Positions 36,514 through 45,776 of a DNA stretch of 64,000 bases are shown one piece after another. A program made the position numbers and the translations under genes. Below the pieces are notes generated by a model. It was given only the letters and a program-made list of their open reading frames with translations, was not told the DNA's origin and ran no database searches. Within the stretch, counting starts at the first letter, position 1, and the number at the start of each line of letters is the position of its first letter. Source of the DNA: Pseudomonadota bacterium (GTDB taxonomy: Bacteria; Pseudomonadota; Alphaproteobacteria; Rhizobiales; Pleomorphomonadaceae); contig JAGSYU010000007.1 in assembly GCA_018262575.1 (NCBI GenBank), positions 1 to 64,000 on the forward strand. Reading direction: 5' to 3'.

Positions 36514-36709
36514 CCGGAAATCCGGCTTTCTTGACCAGAACCAAGCTCCGGAAAGGCGGAAATCTGCGCTTTCGGCTTTGACCTGGCCTGCTGATTTGGC
36601 CTAATAAGACCGCCCCGTTTCTTAACGCCCTTTGGCGATGCGCGCCGGAATCCCGGGCGCACCCCGCCATTTTGACCGCATCACGCAGGTAGGCACGATT
36701 TTGGAATTG

Positions 36710-38590
36710 ATGGTGAGTGACCAGAACCGCTTCGACGTGATCGTCATCGGCGGTGGACACGCCGGCGCCGAGGCGGCGCATGCGGCGGCACGCAGCGGTG
36801 CCAGAACTGCGCTGGTAACGCATAATTTCTCAACGGTTGGCGCCATGTCCTGCAATCCGGCCATTGGCGGTCTTGGCAAAGGTCATCTGGTGCGTGAGGT
36901 CGATGCCCTTGATGGCCTGATGGGGCGTGTCGCTGATGCTGCCGGCATCCAGTTCCGCCTGCTGAATCGACGCAAGGGGCCGGCGGTGCGAGGGCCTCGA
37001 GCTCAGGCCGACCGCGCGCTTTATAAGGCGGCAATGCAGGCCGAACTGACGACCGCCGATCTGACGGTGATCGAAGGGGAGGCCGACGATCTTGACGTGG
37101 CGAATGGCCGGGTAACCGCGGTGATCATGGCCGACGGCCGACGCCTCGCCACTGGCGCGGTGGTGCTGACCACTGGCACCTTTCTATCCGGCCTTATTCA
37201 TCTCGGACCCAAAACGACGCCCGCCGGTCGCATCGGCGAGAAGCCGGCGCTTGGTCTGTCCCAAACGCTGGCGCGATTGGGTCTCCGCCTCGGCCGCCTC
37301 AAGACCGGGACGCCGCCGCGCCTGGATCGCAACACTATCGATTATGCGGCGCTGGAGTCGCAGCCAGGCGACGATGAACCTGAGCCTTTCTCGACGCTGA
37401 CCGCGGCAATTACTCGGCCGCAGGTTGCCTGCCATATAACCCGCACGAGCGATGCCACACACCAGGTGATCCGGGACAACGTGCATCGCTCGCCCATGTA
37501 TTCTGGCCAGATCGGCAGCCGCGGTCCGCGTTATTGTCCGTCGATCGAGGACAAGATCGTTCGCTTCGGTGACCGCGACGGCCATCAGATCTTCCTCGAA
37601 CCGGAAGGACTCGATAGCGACCTCGTCTATCCGAACGGTATCTCGACCTCATTGCCGGAGGACGTGCAGGACGCCATCATCGCCTCCATTCCTGGCCTCG
37701 AGCACGCGCGCATCGCCCAGTATGGCTACGCGATCGAATATGATCACGTCGATCCGCGCGAGCTGCTGCCGACGTTGGAGGCCAAGAAGCTGACTGGTCT
37801 CTATCTGGCCGGTCAGATCAACGGGACGACGGGCTACGAGGAAGCGGCAGCGCAGGGTCTCGTTGCCGGGCTCAACGCGGCGCGACGGGCCGGCGGGGCG
37901 GACGGCGTGGTGTTCGATCGGGCCGAAGCCTATCTCGGTGTGATGATCGATGATCTCGTCACCAAGGGGGTCAGCGAGCCCTATCGGATGTTCACGTCGC
38001 GCGCCGAATACCGGCTGTCGCTTCGCGCCGATAACGCTGACCAGCGGCTGACGGCACGCGGGCTTGCCCTTGGCATCGTCAGCACGTCGCGCGCTACGGC
38101 CTTCAATGGCAAAATGATGGCTCTCGAGACGGCGCGGCAGCTGGCGCGTTCTCTGTCGCTGAGTCCCCGCGAGGCGGAAGGCCACGGGCTTGCCCTTAAC
38201 CGGGATGGCGTACGCCGTACGGCCTACGAACTTCTATCGTACCCGGATATGTCGTTGGTGCGTCTATCGGCCATCTGGTCCGAACTCGGCCGCTTCGATC
38301 GCGTGACGGTAGCGGCCCTCGAGACCGAGGCCCTTTACTCTGTCTATCTCGACCGCCAGGACGCCGACATTGCTGCTTTCCGTCGCGACGAAGCGCGCGC
38401 GCTGCCGGACGACCTCGACTATGGCGCGGTAACCGGCCTTTCCAATGAGGTGCGACAGAGGCTCGCCGCGGTCCGGCCGGCGACACTTGGACAGGCCGGC
38501 CGCATCGATGGCGTGACACCGGCGAGCCTGACGCTGCTGATCGCGCATCTGCGCAAGCGGGCGGCACAGGTCAGCGGGGAGGTGGCCTGA
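36710..38590 (+). CDS. mnmG: tRNA uridine-5-carboxymethylaminomethyl FAD enzyme MnmG
   Basis: 626 residues. The FAD motif is [23 protein letters not shown]; further signatures are [25 protein letters not shown] and [13 protein letters not shown] near the N terminus and [24 protein letters not shown] in the second FAD contact. The C-terminal helical domain binds MnmE and tRNA. ATG at 36710 was chosen because the family starts shortly before the FAD motif. The stop overlaps the rsmG start by one base. Confidence 0.96.
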   Translation: MVSDQNRFDVIVIGGGHAGAEAAHAAARSGARTALVTHNFSTVGAMSCNPAIGGLGKGHLVREVDALDGLMGRVADAAGIQFRLLNRRKGPAVRGPRAQADRALYKAAMQAELTTADLTVIEGEADDLDVANGRVTAVIMADGRRLATGAVVLTTGTFLSGLIHLGPKTTPAGRIGEKPALGLSQTLARLGLRLGRLKTGTPPRLDRNTIDYAALESQPGDDEPEPFSTLTAAITRPQVACHITRTSDATHQVIRDNVHRSPMYSGQIGSRGPRYCPSIEDKIVRFGDRDGHQIFLEPEGLDSDLVYPNGISTSLPEDVQDAIIASIPGLEHARIAQYGYAIEYDHVDPRELLPTLEAKKLTGLYLAGQINGTTGYEEAAAQGLVAGLNAARRAGGADGVVFDRAEAYLGVMIDDLVTKGVSEPYRMFTSRAEYRLSLRADNADQRLTARGLALGIVSTSRATAFNGKMMALETARQLARSLSLSPREAEGHGLALNRDGVRRTAYELLSYPDMSLVRLSAIWSELGRFDRVTVAALETEALYSVYLDRQDADIAAFRRDEARALPDDLDYGAVTGLSNEVRQRLAAVRPATLGQAGRIDGVTPASLTLLIAHLRKRAAQVSGEVA

Positions 38591-39297
38591 TGGGTGGCAA
38601 ACCGGCATTTCCCGTTCTGAACGATGCCGATGGCCTTGACGCCGTGCGCACCATCCTGCCGCTCGATGCCGCCATGGAAGCTCGCTTCATTGCGTATGTC
38701 GATCTCGTTCGAAAATGGCAGCCAGTCAAGAATCTGGTCGCGTCCTCGACGCTCGCCGACATATGGCGCCGGCACGTGGCCGATGGCGCGCAGGCGCTGG
38801 CCGCCTTGCCTGAGGCAAGACGCTGGCTTGATCTTGGGTCGGGGGCCGGGTTTCCGGGCCTCGTCACCGCCATTCTGCTCGCTGATGTCGACGGTGGAGC
38901 GGTGACGCTGGTGGAGTCCAATGGACGCAAGGCGGCCTTCCTGCAGACTGTGGCGCGCGAGTTGAAGCTGCCGGCCAAGATCGTTTCGGTGCGAATCGAG
39001 TCGCTTCCGGAACGAATGGCCACAAGCAGCGATCGATTCGACGCCGTATCGGCGCGGGCGCTGGCATCGCTCGATCACCTTCTGGCCTATGCCGAACCAT
39101 GGCTGACGACCGGGGCGACCGGCGTTTTCCACAAGGGACAGGATTTTGCGGCGGAGCGCCAGCAAGCCGCTCTGTCCTGGAGCTTCGATCTGATAGAACG
39201 GCAGAGCCGGATAGAACCCGACAGCCGTATCGTCCTCGTCGATCATGTCCGCCGGCTGCCGGCTGCCAGCCTTTCAAAGCAGGATGTCCGCCGATGA
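38590..39297 (+). CDS. rsmG: 16S rRNA (guanine-527-N7)-methyltransferase RsmG
   Basis: 235 residues, slightly longer than usual. FIAYVDLVRKWQPVKNLVASSTLADIWRRHVADGAQ and the SAM motif WLDLGSGAGFPGLVTAILLAD identify RsmG (GidB), with VSARALASLDHLLAYAEPWL near the end. It methylates G527 of 16S rRNA. It is coupled to mnmG (1-base overlap) and parA (4-base overlap). A copy of the 21-bp origin motif lies inside at 38997. Confidence 0.94.
   Translation: MGGKPAFPVLNDADGLDAVRTILPLDAAMEARFIAYVDLVRKWQPVKNLVASSTLADIWRRHVADGAQALAALPEARRWLDLGSGAGFPGLVTAILLADVDGGAVTLVESNGRKAAFLQTVARELKLPAKIVSVRIESLPERMATSSDRFDAVSARALASLDHLLAYAEPWLTTGATGVFHKGQDFAAERQQAALSWSFDLIERQSRIEPDSRIVLVDHVRRLPAASLSKQDVRR
38997..39017 (+). 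repeat. Origin-region 21-bp motif, copy 6
   Basis: GAGTCGCTTCCG followed by GAACGAAT. One base differs from the core (GAGTC in place of GATTC, still a GANTC site). It lies within rsmG (encoding part of RIESLPERM). Confidence 0.55.
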
Positions 39298-40127
39298 ACC
39301 ATCTGCCCCAAAGCCCCCGTGTATTGTCGCTGGCCAACCAGAAGGGTGGCGTCGGCAAAACCACGACGGCCATCAACCTTGGCACAGCGCTGGCCGCCAT
39401 CGGCGAGGAGGTGCTGATCATCGATCTCGATCCGCAGGGCAACGCCTCGACCGGGCTCGGAATCGACCGCAAGTCGCGCAAGGTATCGACCTATGACGTG
39501 CTGATCGGCGAAGCCGAACTTCGGGAGTCACTGGTCCCGACTGCGGTGCCGCGCCTTACCGTGGCGCCGTCGACTCTGGACAATCTTGGCGTGGAACTGG
39601 AGATCGCCAGTGCGGGGGATCGCGCCTTCCGGCTCAGAAAGGCAATCGCTCGGCATGTCGAGGCGCTGGAGGAGGCCGGCAGCCGCGAAAAGCGCTTCAC
39701 CTATGTGCTGATCGATTGTCCGCCGTCGCTCAATCTTCTCACCATCAACGCGCTGTCGGCGTCGCATTCCATCCTGGTGCCGCTGCAGTGCGAATTCTTC
39801 GCGCTCGAGGGCCTGTCGCAGTTGCTGTCCACGGTCGAGCAGGTCAAGCGCAGCCTCAATCCGGAACTCGGCATCCACGGTATCGTGCTGACCATGTATG
39901 ACGGCCGCAACAATCTCAGCGCCCAGGTGGTGCAGGATGTGCGCACCAATATGGGCGATGCTGTTTACGAGACGATCATCCCGCGCAACGTCCGCGTTTC
40001 CGAGGCGCCGTCTTACGGCAAGCCGGCGCTGCTCTACGATCTCAAGTGCACGGGCAGTCAGGCCTACCTGAAGCTGGCCTCGGAAATCATTCAGCGCGAG
40101 CGGCGTTTCCGCGCCGTGGCGGCGTAA
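39294..40127 (+). CDS. parA: Chromosome partitioning ATPase ParA
   Basis: 277 residues. The deviant Walker A LANQKGGVGKTTTAINLG, A' motif IIDLDPQGNASTGLGI and Walker B VLIDCPPSLNLLTINAL define ParA. It binds DNA non-specifically as an ATP dimer and moves ParB-parS complexes to the cell pole. Start ATG overlaps the rsmG stop (ATGA). parB follows after 16 bases, the standard chromosomal parAB operon. Confidence 0.97.
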   Translation: MNHLPQSPRVLSLANQKGGVGKTTTAINLGTALAAIGEEVLIIDLDPQGNASTGLGIDRKSRKVSTYDVLIGEAELRESLVPTAVPRLTVAPSTLDNLGVELEIASAGDRAFRLRKAIARHVEALEEAGSREKRFTYVLIDCPPSLNLLTINALSASHSILVPLQCEFFALEGLSQLLSTVEQVKRSLNPELGIHGIVLTMYDGRNNLSAQVVQDVRTNMGDAVYETIIPRNVRVSEAPSYGKPALLYDLKCTGSQAYLKLASEIIQRERRFRAVAA

Positions 40128-40143
40128 GCAGGAAGGGAAAGTC

Positions 40144-41028
40144 ATGAGCAGCGTCAGCGACGAGAGCGGACGTCGGCGGCTCGGCCGGGGACTGGCGGCG
40201 CTGATCGGCGACGCCAGCTCCGAATTCGAGGTGGTTGAGCGGGTGCGCGGCATCCGCAAAGTGGCGATTGATCTCATTCGGGCCAATCCCAAGAACCCGC
40301 GGCGGCTGTTCAAGGAGGAGGATCTTGCAGAACTGGCCGGCTCCATCCGCCAGCACGGCATGATCCAGCCGGTGGTGGTGCGACCGGCGCCAGGGGGCGG
40401 CAACGGGTATGAACTGATCGCCGGCGAGCGTCGCTGGCGGGCGGCACAGATTGCCGGCCAGCACGAGATTCCGGTCGTCATTCAGGATGTCACCGATCGC
40501 GAGGCGATGGAAATCGCCATCATCGAGAACGTTCAGCGGCAGGATCTCAATCCGCTCGAAGAGGCCATGGGCTACGATCAGCTCATTCAGGAATTTGAAT
40601 ATACGCAGAATGATCTCGCTGCGGTGATCGGCAAAAGTCGCAGTCATGTCGCCAACACGCTGCGCCTTCTCAAGCTGCCGGAAACGGTGAAGCAATATCT
40701 CAATGATGGGGCGCTGACCGCCGGCCACGCCCGCGCCTTGATCGCCGCGCCCGATCCCGCAGGGCTTGCCAAGCGGATCGTCGAGGAGGGACTGACGGTG
40801 CGGTCGGCCGAGACGCTGGCCCAGGCGACGATTTCCGAACCGCATGGTCGGGCCAAGACGCCGAAGCCTGACAAGGACGCCGATACCCGGGCCATTGAGA
40901 AACGCCTGTCCGATGCATTGGGGATCGCTGTCGAGATTCGCCACAAGCCGAATGGCTCCGGCGAGATGCGGCTCCGCTATGTCAGCCTTGACCAGCTCGA
41001 CGACGTCATTCGCCGGCTGGAAGCTTAG
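40144..41028 (+). CDS. parB: Chromosome partitioning protein ParB
   Basis: 294 residues. The N-terminal CTPase domain has IRANPKNPRRLF and the GERRWRAAQIAG box; IENVQRQDLNPLEEAMGYDQLI follows. The central HTH (YTQNDLAAVIGKSRSHVANTLRLLKLP) recognises parS, and the C-terminal domain dimerises (GSGEMRLRYVSLDQLDDVIRRLE). ParB loads at parS and spreads as a CTP-dependent clamp. The cognate parS sites are at 34860 and 36452. Confidence 0.97.
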   Translation: MSSVSDESGRRRLGRGLAALIGDASSEFEVVERVRGIRKVAIDLIRANPKNPRRLFKEEDLAELAGSIRQHGMIQPVVVRPAPGGGNGYELIAGERRWRAAQIAGQHEIPVVIQDVTDREAMEIAIIENVQRQDLNPLEEAMGYDQLIQEFEYTQNDLAAVIGKSRSHVANTLRLLKLPETVKQYLNDGALTAGHARALIAAPDPAGLAKRIVEEGLTVRSAETLAQATISEPHGRAKTPKPDKDADTRAIEKRLSDALGIAVEIRHKPNGSGEMRLRYVSLDQLDDVIRRLEA

Positions 41029-41039
41029 ATTTCCGGCAT

Positions 41040-41060
41040 CGATTCGGCTCCAAACGATTC
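41040..41060 (+). repeat. Origin-region 21-bp motif, copy 7 (degenerate)
   Basis: CGATTCGGCTCC then AAACGATTCG. It keeps GATTCG and the spaced inverted half but has an altered core. It begins 12 bases after the parB stop. Confidence 0.45.
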
Positions 41061-41069
41061 GTAAACGAA

Positions 41070-41110
41070 ACGCCCCGATGAACACTCATCGGGGCGTAAT
41101 TATTTCGGAT
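41070..41110. terminator. Terminator between parB and the PatB-like gene
   Basis: A perfect 12-bp stem (41070-41081 with 41086-41097) with an ACAC loop is flanked on both sides by AT-rich tails (TAATTATTT to the right, CGTTTCGTTTAC read leftward), so it can serve both convergent transcripts. Confidence 0.8.
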
Positions 41111-41150
41111 CCGGTTAGAACCGACTGTTAGTGTCCGTCGCCGACGATTG

Positions 41151-42299
41151 TCAGCGCTGAGATAGCGCCCTTACCATACGGTCGATGCCATCATCGAGCA
41201 GGGCGCGCGGGCAGCCGAAGTTAAGGCGGACGTGCTGGTCGTCACTCCCGAAGCTCGGGCCGGGGTTGAAGGCAACCTTGGCTTTATCGAGGAAGAAGCG
41301 GTAGGCGTCGCCCAGGTCGAGAGCCGAACAGTCGAGCCAGGCGAGATAGGTTGCCTCCGGGGCATTGATCCGAATTTCTGGAATCTCCTGGCCGAGGCGG
41401 GTGACCAGATGGTCCCGATTGGCCTTAAGATAGGAGAGAAGCGCCTGCTTCCACGACCGGCCATACCGCAATGCGGCTTCGGTGGCGACGAGACCAAGCA
41501 CGTTGGCGCCTTCGCTCATTCCTAGGTTGGCGCCGATGAAGCGGCGGCGCAGATCGGCGTCGGGAATGATGGCGTAGGCGGTTTTAAGACCGGCAATGTT
41601 GTAGGTCTTGCTGGCGGCCATCAGGGTGACCGTGCGGCGAGCAACCTCCGGCGACAACGCGGCGATCGGCACATGCTTGCTGCTGCCGTAGACGATGTCG
41701 CAATGAATCTCATCCGAAATGATCACTGCGCCGGAGGCGAGGCAGGCGTTGGCAATGGTTTCGAGTTCGGCCCGCGTCCGCGTCCGGCCGGTGGGATTGT
41801 GCGGGTTGCACAGCAGGAAGGCGGCGGCATCCCCCAGCGCGTCGGTCAGGCGGTCGAGGTTGACAGACGAGCCGTCGGCAACCGGCCGTAGCGGTACGTC
41901 GACACGGGCGAGATCCCAATTGCTGGCCGCGGCGAGGATGGGCGGATAAACGGGCGTTTCCACCACCAGGCGGTCGCCGGGCTGGGTGACGGCCTTGAGT
42001 GCCTGGTTGAAGCCGGGCACCACGCCGGGCAGGAACACGACGTCGGCCGGCGATATAGACCACCCATAGAGATCCTGCATGTCGGAGGCGATTACATCGC
42101 GCAGCGTTGCCGGACCGGGACCGCCATAGCCGAACACAGGGTGCTCAAGACGGTCGCGCAAGGCCGCGGCGATCGGTTCGGCCACGGGGAAGTCCATGTC
42201 GGCCACCCACATCGCCAGCACGCCGTCCGGATAGCGGTCCCATTTGGACGTGGGCACCTGCCGTCGGTCGATGACGGTGTCGAAGTCGTGGGCGGTCAT
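41151..42299 (-). CDS. PatB/MalY family PLP-dependent cystathionine beta-lyase-like aminotransferase
   Basis: 382 residues of a fold-type I PLP enzyme. DFDTVIDRRQVPTSKWDRYPDGVLAMWVADMDFPVAEPI is the PatB/MalY start; LCNPHNPTGRTRT and the PLP lysine in MAASKTYNIAGLKTAYAII follow; VRLNFGCPRALLDDGIDRM is the C-terminal arginine contact. Family members cleave cystathionine or other C-S bonds, and some transaminate. The precise reaction is not predictable. No sulfur-metabolism neighbour is adjacent. Confidence 0.9.
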   Translation of the reverse strand: MTAHDFDTVIDRRQVPTSKWDRYPDGVLAMWVADMDFPVAEPIAAALRDRLEHPVFGYGGPGPATLRDVIASDMQDLYGWSISPADVVFLPGVVPGFNQALKAVTQPGDRLVVETPVYPPILAAASNWDLARVDVPLRPVADGSSVNLDRLTDALGDAAAFLLCNPHNPTGRTRTRAELETIANACLASGAVIISDEIHCDIVYGSSKHVPIAALSPEVARRTVTLMAASKTYNIAGLKTAYAIIPDADLRRRFIGANLGMSEGANVLGLVATEAALRYGRSWKQALLSYLKANRDHLVTRLGQEIPEIRINAPEATYLAWLDCSALDLGDAYRFFLDKAKVAFNPGPSFGSDDQHVRLNFGCPRALLDDGIDRMVRALSQR

Positions 42300-42403
42300 G
42301 AAGAAAATGTCCTTATCGCGGATGTGGATCTGGCGAGACTAGACCCAAAGGCTGGCGTTGATCCAGCCCTTCGGACCCTGATGGAACGGCGATAGAGAAG
42401 AGG

Positions 42404-42799
42404 TCAACCGAACCGCTTCGGCTCGATGAGATCCCAGCGGTTGCCGTAGAGGTCCTCGAAGACAGCGACGGTGCCGTAAGCTTCGTGGCGAGGTGCCTCC
42501 AGGAAGCGGACGCCGCGGGCCGAGAACTGCGCATGATCGCGGGCGAAATCGTCGGTTTCGAGGAAGAGGAAGACACGGCCACCGGTCTGGTTACCGATGT
42601 GTGCCACCTGTTCCGGGCCGTCGGCGCGGGCGAGCAGCAAGGCGGTACCGCTGCCAGCCGGACTGACCCGCACCCAGCGCTTGCCATCGCCAAGCGGTGT
42701 GTCGTCGAGCAGTGAGAACCCAAGCGTGCCGACATAGAAGGCAATCGCCTCGTCATAGTCGGCGACCACGAGCGCCAGGCTGGCGATGGTCCGGTTCAT
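42404..42799 (-). CDS. VOC (glyoxalase/bleomycin-resistance) family protein
   Basis: 131 residues, a single pair of beta-alpha-beta-beta-beta modules. [41 protein letters not shown] and [17 protein letters not shown] are the standard VOC halves, the latter with the metal or substrate Glu. The fold serves isomerases, dioxygenases and drug-binding proteins, so no reaction is assigned. Its start overlaps the yciB stop by 4 bases. Confidence 0.85.
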   Translation of the reverse strand: MNRTIASLALVVADYDEAIAFYVGTLGFSLLDDTPLGDGKRWVRVSPAGSGTALLLARADGPEQVAHIGNQTGGRVFLFLETDDFARDHAQFSARGVRFLEAPRHEAYGTVAVFEDLYGNRWDLIEPKRFG

Positions 42800-43392
42800 G
42801 CGGGGTCTTTCGGAACGTCCGGCCGCTCGATGGCGTGGCGCGACAGAAGCGGCAGCTGAGCGATTGAGAACAGCAGCGTCAGCGGCATGATGCCCCAGAC
42901 CTTGAAGGCGACCCAGAATTCGGTGGTCTGGGTGCGCCAGACCAGTTCGTTGAGGACGGCGAGCAGAAAGAAGAACAGGCCCCAGCGGATGGTCAGCTTG
43001 CGCCAGCCCGCGTCATCGAGGTGGAACGCGCCATCGAAGACGTATCCGAGCAGCGTCTTGCCGAACGCGAGGCCGCCAAGCAGCGCGCCGCCGAACAGAA
43101 CGTTGACGATGGTTGGCTTCATCTTGATGAAGGTATCGTCATGGAGCACCAGTGTCAGCGTACCGAAGACGGCGACGACGATGCCGGTGACGAGCGGCAT
43201 GACGGCGAGGCGCCGGTTGATCATCCAGGAGGCAACGAGCGCCACGGCCATCGCCGCCATGAAGGCGCCGGTGGCGACAAAGATGCCGAAGCGGCCGTTG
43301 GCAAAGAAAAAGACGAGAAGCGGGCCGAGCTCCAGCGTGAGTTTGAGCCAGGGGTTCTCGGCCTTGCGGCCTGCGGCGGGCACGTCGGACAT
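42796..43392 (-). CDS. yciB: Septation protein A / inner membrane protein YciB (IspZ)
   Basis: 198 residues with five to six membrane segments. [32 protein letters not shown] near the N terminus and [56 protein letters not shown] are family signatures. YciB homologues affect septation and envelope integrity; the molecular role is unresolved. The gene is coupled to the downstream VOC gene, 28 bases after lolA. Confidence 0.92.
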   Translation of the reverse strand: MSDVPAAGRKAENPWLKLTLELGPLLVFFFANGRFGIFVATGAFMAAMAVALVASWMINRRLAVMPLVTGIVVAVFGTLTLVLHDDTFIKMKPTIVNVLFGGALLGGLAFGKTLLGYVFDGAFHLDDAGWRKLTIRWGLFFFLLAVLNELVWRTQTTEFWVAFKVWGIMPLTLLFSIAQLPLLSRHAIERPDVPKDPA

Positions 43393-43420
43393 CGGTCACT
43401 CCTGGCGGCGGCGCACACTG

Positions 43421-44092
43421 TCACCGGTATTTGGAATAGTTGATCTGGAACCACTCAGGGTTGGTCTGGGTGCCGACCTTGGTCTCGTAGATGGCAACCG
43501 TGGTGTCGTAGCCCTGATCGTCAGTCACCGTCCACTGCTTCAGTTCCGTGGTGCGGGCATCAAAATACAGCGTCAGATGGCTGGTGACAAAGGTGCCGGG
43601 GTCTTTCAAGCGAATGACGATGAAATCGGAGTCGGCGCTGACCGACTGCACCACCGCTTCCTCGAGAAGGTTGATGTTCTTGTCGAGCAGAAAGCGCAAC
43701 GGCGTTTCCGACAGAAGATACAGCGTCTGCGACTGCATCGCCTTGTCGTCAACTGCCACCGTCCGGCCATCGACGGTGATATCGAGCTGAGCCGGCGGAT
43801 AGTAGCGGAAGCGCATCTTGCCGGGACGGTCGATGACGAAATAGCCGGTCGTCTCGCCGCCGTCGGGCGCTGTCTGCAGGAACTTGCCCTCGAAGGTGGT
43901 GATCGCGTTGAAATAGCGGTTGACCGCCTGCACCGTGGCGAGCTGCTCGGGTGAGAGATTGGCAAGGTTGGGCTTGGCGGCCACCTCCGTTGCCGTAAAG
44001 GGCACCGTCGTGGCGGCGAGCGCCAGCGTCAGGCCGGCGGCGGCTAGGCCGTTCAGGAACGCGCGGCGCCCTGTCCTCAGCGTTTGAAACAT
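43421..44092 (-). CDS. lolA: Outer-membrane lipoprotein carrier LolA
   Basis: 223 residues. The mature region (from about residue 45) has LATVQAVNRYFNAITTFEGKFLQTAPDGGETTGYFVIDRPGKMRFRYYPP, typical of LolA, the periplasmic chaperone that carries lipoproteins from LolCDE to the outer membrane. The N terminus TGRRAFLNGLAAAGLTLALAA has an RR-x-F-L pattern, so export may be by Tat rather than Sec. ATG at 44092 has GAGAGGG upstream; a longer frame to 44146 lacks such a site. Confidence 0.9.
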   Translation of the reverse strand: MFQTLRTGRRAFLNGLAAAGLTLALAATTVPFTATEVAAKPNLANLSPEQLATVQAVNRYFNAITTFEGKFLQTAPDGGETTGYFVIDRPGKMRFRYYPPAQLDITVDGRTVAVDDKAMQSQTLYLLSETPLRFLLDKNINLLEEAVVQSVSADSDFIVIRLKDPGTFVTSHLTLYFDARTTELKQWTVTDDQGYDTTVAIYETKVGTQTNPEWFQINYSKYR

Positions 44093-44323
44093 CGCGGACA
44101 CCCTCTCCGTTGTCGCCAGTGTCGCCCGCGTGGGGCGTTTCGGCAAACGATGGTCCTCACTTAAAGGTCAGAAGATGGCGAAACAAGGTGGCGCTTCCTC
44201 CGTCGCCTTGACAAGACGGCCGGTGATGCCAAAGACAGGCATCAGAGGCGGATGACGCGGATTGTCTCCGACCTTGTCTGGCCGCTGGCCCGGACGGCTT
44301 TGACGGAGGATGGAGAGGCAAGC

Positions 44324-44998
44324 ATGACCATTTCCGAAGCGCTTGGACGGGTGCGGGCGGTGATCGAGGGTGCCGAGGAGGAGGCCGGCCGGCCGGCCGG
44401 CGCGGTGACGTTGATCGCCGTTTCCAAAACCTTCCCGGAGGCCGATGTTCGCGCCGCCATCGCAGCCGGGCAGTTTGTCTTCGGTGAAAACCGGGTCCAG
44501 GAGGCAGCCACTAAGTTCCTGGCGGTGAAGGCGGACTTTCCGGCCATCGAGCTGCATCTGATCGGGCCGTTGCAGTCCAATAAGGTGCGCGAGGCGGTTA
44601 GCCTCTTCGACGTTATTCACAGCGTCGACCGCGAGAAGATCGCCGCTGCGCTGGCGGGTGAAATGCGGGTTCAGGGCCGCTTCCCAAAACTGCTCGTCCA
44701 GGTCAACACCGGCGAGGAGCCGCAGAAAGCCGGCGTTGCCCCCCGTGAGACGGTGGACTTCGTGAAGCGCTGCCGCGACGTCCACGGGCTTTCCATTGCG
44801 GGGCTGATGTGCATTCCGCCGGTCGGCGATCCGCCGGCGCCGCATTTCGCCCTGCTCGACGAACTGGCACGGCGGGCCGGCGTTGCCGTCCGCTCGATGG
44901 GCATGTCGTCGGATTACGAGACGGCGATTGGCCAAGGCGCGACGCACGTGCGCGTCGGCAGCGCCATCTTCGGCCACAGGGATTATGGCGCCGCCTGA
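44324..44998 (+). CDS. YggS family PLP homeostasis protein
   Basis: 224 residues of a fold-type III PLP-binding protein. LIAVSKTFPEADVRAAIAAGQFVFGENRVQEAATK carries the PLP lysine (VSK), and HLIGPLQSNKVREAVSLFDVIHSVDREKIA and GMSSDYETAIGQGATHVRVGSAIFG are signature segments. YggS/PipY proteins buffer cellular PLP; they have no established catalytic reaction. ATG 44324 follows GGAGAGGCA. Its 3' end overlaps convergent ccmG by 16 bases. Confidence 0.93.
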   Translation: MTISEALGRVRAVIEGAEEEAGRPAGAVTLIAVSKTFPEADVRAAIAAGQFVFGENRVQEAATKFLAVKADFPAIELHLIGPLQSNKVREAVSLFDVIHSVDREKIAAALAGEMRVQGRFPKLLVQVNTGEEPQKAGVAPRETVDFVKRCRDVHGLSIAGLMCIPPVGDPPAPHFALLDELARRAGVAVRSMGMSSDYETAIGQGATHVRVGSAIFGHRDYGAA

Positions 44999-45567
44999 GC
45001 GGCGAGCGCCGTGTCGATGGCCGGCATCAGCTCGGCGGCGATGCGCGTTGGCGTCAGCGGCCCGACCAGCTTGGCGGTGATGCGGCCGTCAGCCACCACG
45101 AAGGTTTCCGGCACCCCGTAGACGCCCCAGTCGATGCCAACGCGACCGTTCCGGTCGGCGCCGATGGCTGTATAGGGATTGCCGAGACCATTGAGGAAGC
45201 GCAGCGCCTGGTCGTCGGCATCCTTGTAGTTGAGGCCATAGAGGCGGATACGCCGGTCGTTGGCCAGCTCGGTCAACAGAGGATGCTCGGCGCGGCAGGG
45301 CGCGCACCAGCTGGCGAAGACGTTGACGACGGAAACGCCCTTTTCAAGGTCGGCGGACGACAGGCCCGGAACAGGCTCGCCGTTTCGGGTTAGGCCGGCG
45401 ATGGCGTCGAGATGGAAGTCGGGCACCGGCTTGCCAATCAGGGCCGACGGCACCTCCGAAGGGTCCCCGGCACCGAGCTGGGCATAGAACAGGCCGGCGA
45501 GGGCAAGGAACAGGGCGAGCGGAACGAGCGCCAGCAGGCTCGTGCGCCGACGCGTCGGCGTGCTCAC
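44983..45567 (-). CDS. ccmG: Cytochrome c biogenesis thiol:disulfide oxidoreductase CcmG/DsbE
   Basis: 194 residues from a GTG start. One membrane anchor (LLALVPLALFLALAGLFYAQL) precedes a periplasmic thioredoxin fold with the CxxC active site FASWCAPCRAEHPLL and GVYGVPETFVVADGRI (cis-Pro). It reduces apocytochrome c or CcmH during haem attachment. The start overlaps the ccmD stop (GTGA). Confidence 0.94.
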   Translation of the reverse strand: MSTPTRRRTSLLALVPLALFLALAGLFYAQLGAGDPSEVPSALIGKPVPDFHLDAIAGLTRNGEPVPGLSSADLEKGVSVVNVFASWCAPCRAEHPLLTELANDRRIRLYGLNYKDADDQALRFLNGLGNPYTAIGADRNGRVGIDWGVYGVPETFVVADGRITAKLVGPLTPTRIAAELMPAIDTALAAQAAP

Positions 45568-45776
45568 GTTGGCGTTTCCTGGGGTGTCTCGGGTGCCAGG
45601 CGGGCGGCCGAGCGGGCCGAACGGCGCGTCAGCCCGCGCGCCTCGAGGGCGGCTAGCGTGTTCTGCAGCCGGCGATGATCGAGGACGACCCAGAGCGTCA
45701 GTCCCAGAGCGGCGACCGCCGCCGCCCCGTAGCTCAGGAGGATGAAGCCGGCATAGGGACCGAGAGCGGCGATCAT
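45564..45776 (-). CDS. ccmD: Heme exporter subunit CcmD
   Basis: 70 residues: one membrane helix (LGPYAGFILLSYGAAAVAALGLTLWVVLDHRRL) and a basic tail. The helix followed by DHRRLQNTLAALEARG is the CcmD pattern. CcmD releases haem-loaded CcmE from the CcmABC complex. It overlaps both ccmC (4 bases) and ccmG (3 bases). Confidence 0.88.
   Translation of the reverse strand: MIAALGPYAGFILLSYGAAAVAALGLTLWVVLDHRRLQNTLAALEARGLTRRSARSAARLAPETPQETPT

Larger units (their letters stand above)
36329..36709. other. mnmE-mnmG spacer with parS and repeats
   Basis: This 381-bp stretch has no gene. It holds 21-bp motif copies at 36330 and 36493, the perfect parS at 36452 and a DnaA-box-like 9-mer at 36478. 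The AT content is higher than in the flanking genes. It appears to be a segregation region rather than only a promoter for mnmG. Confidence 0.7.
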
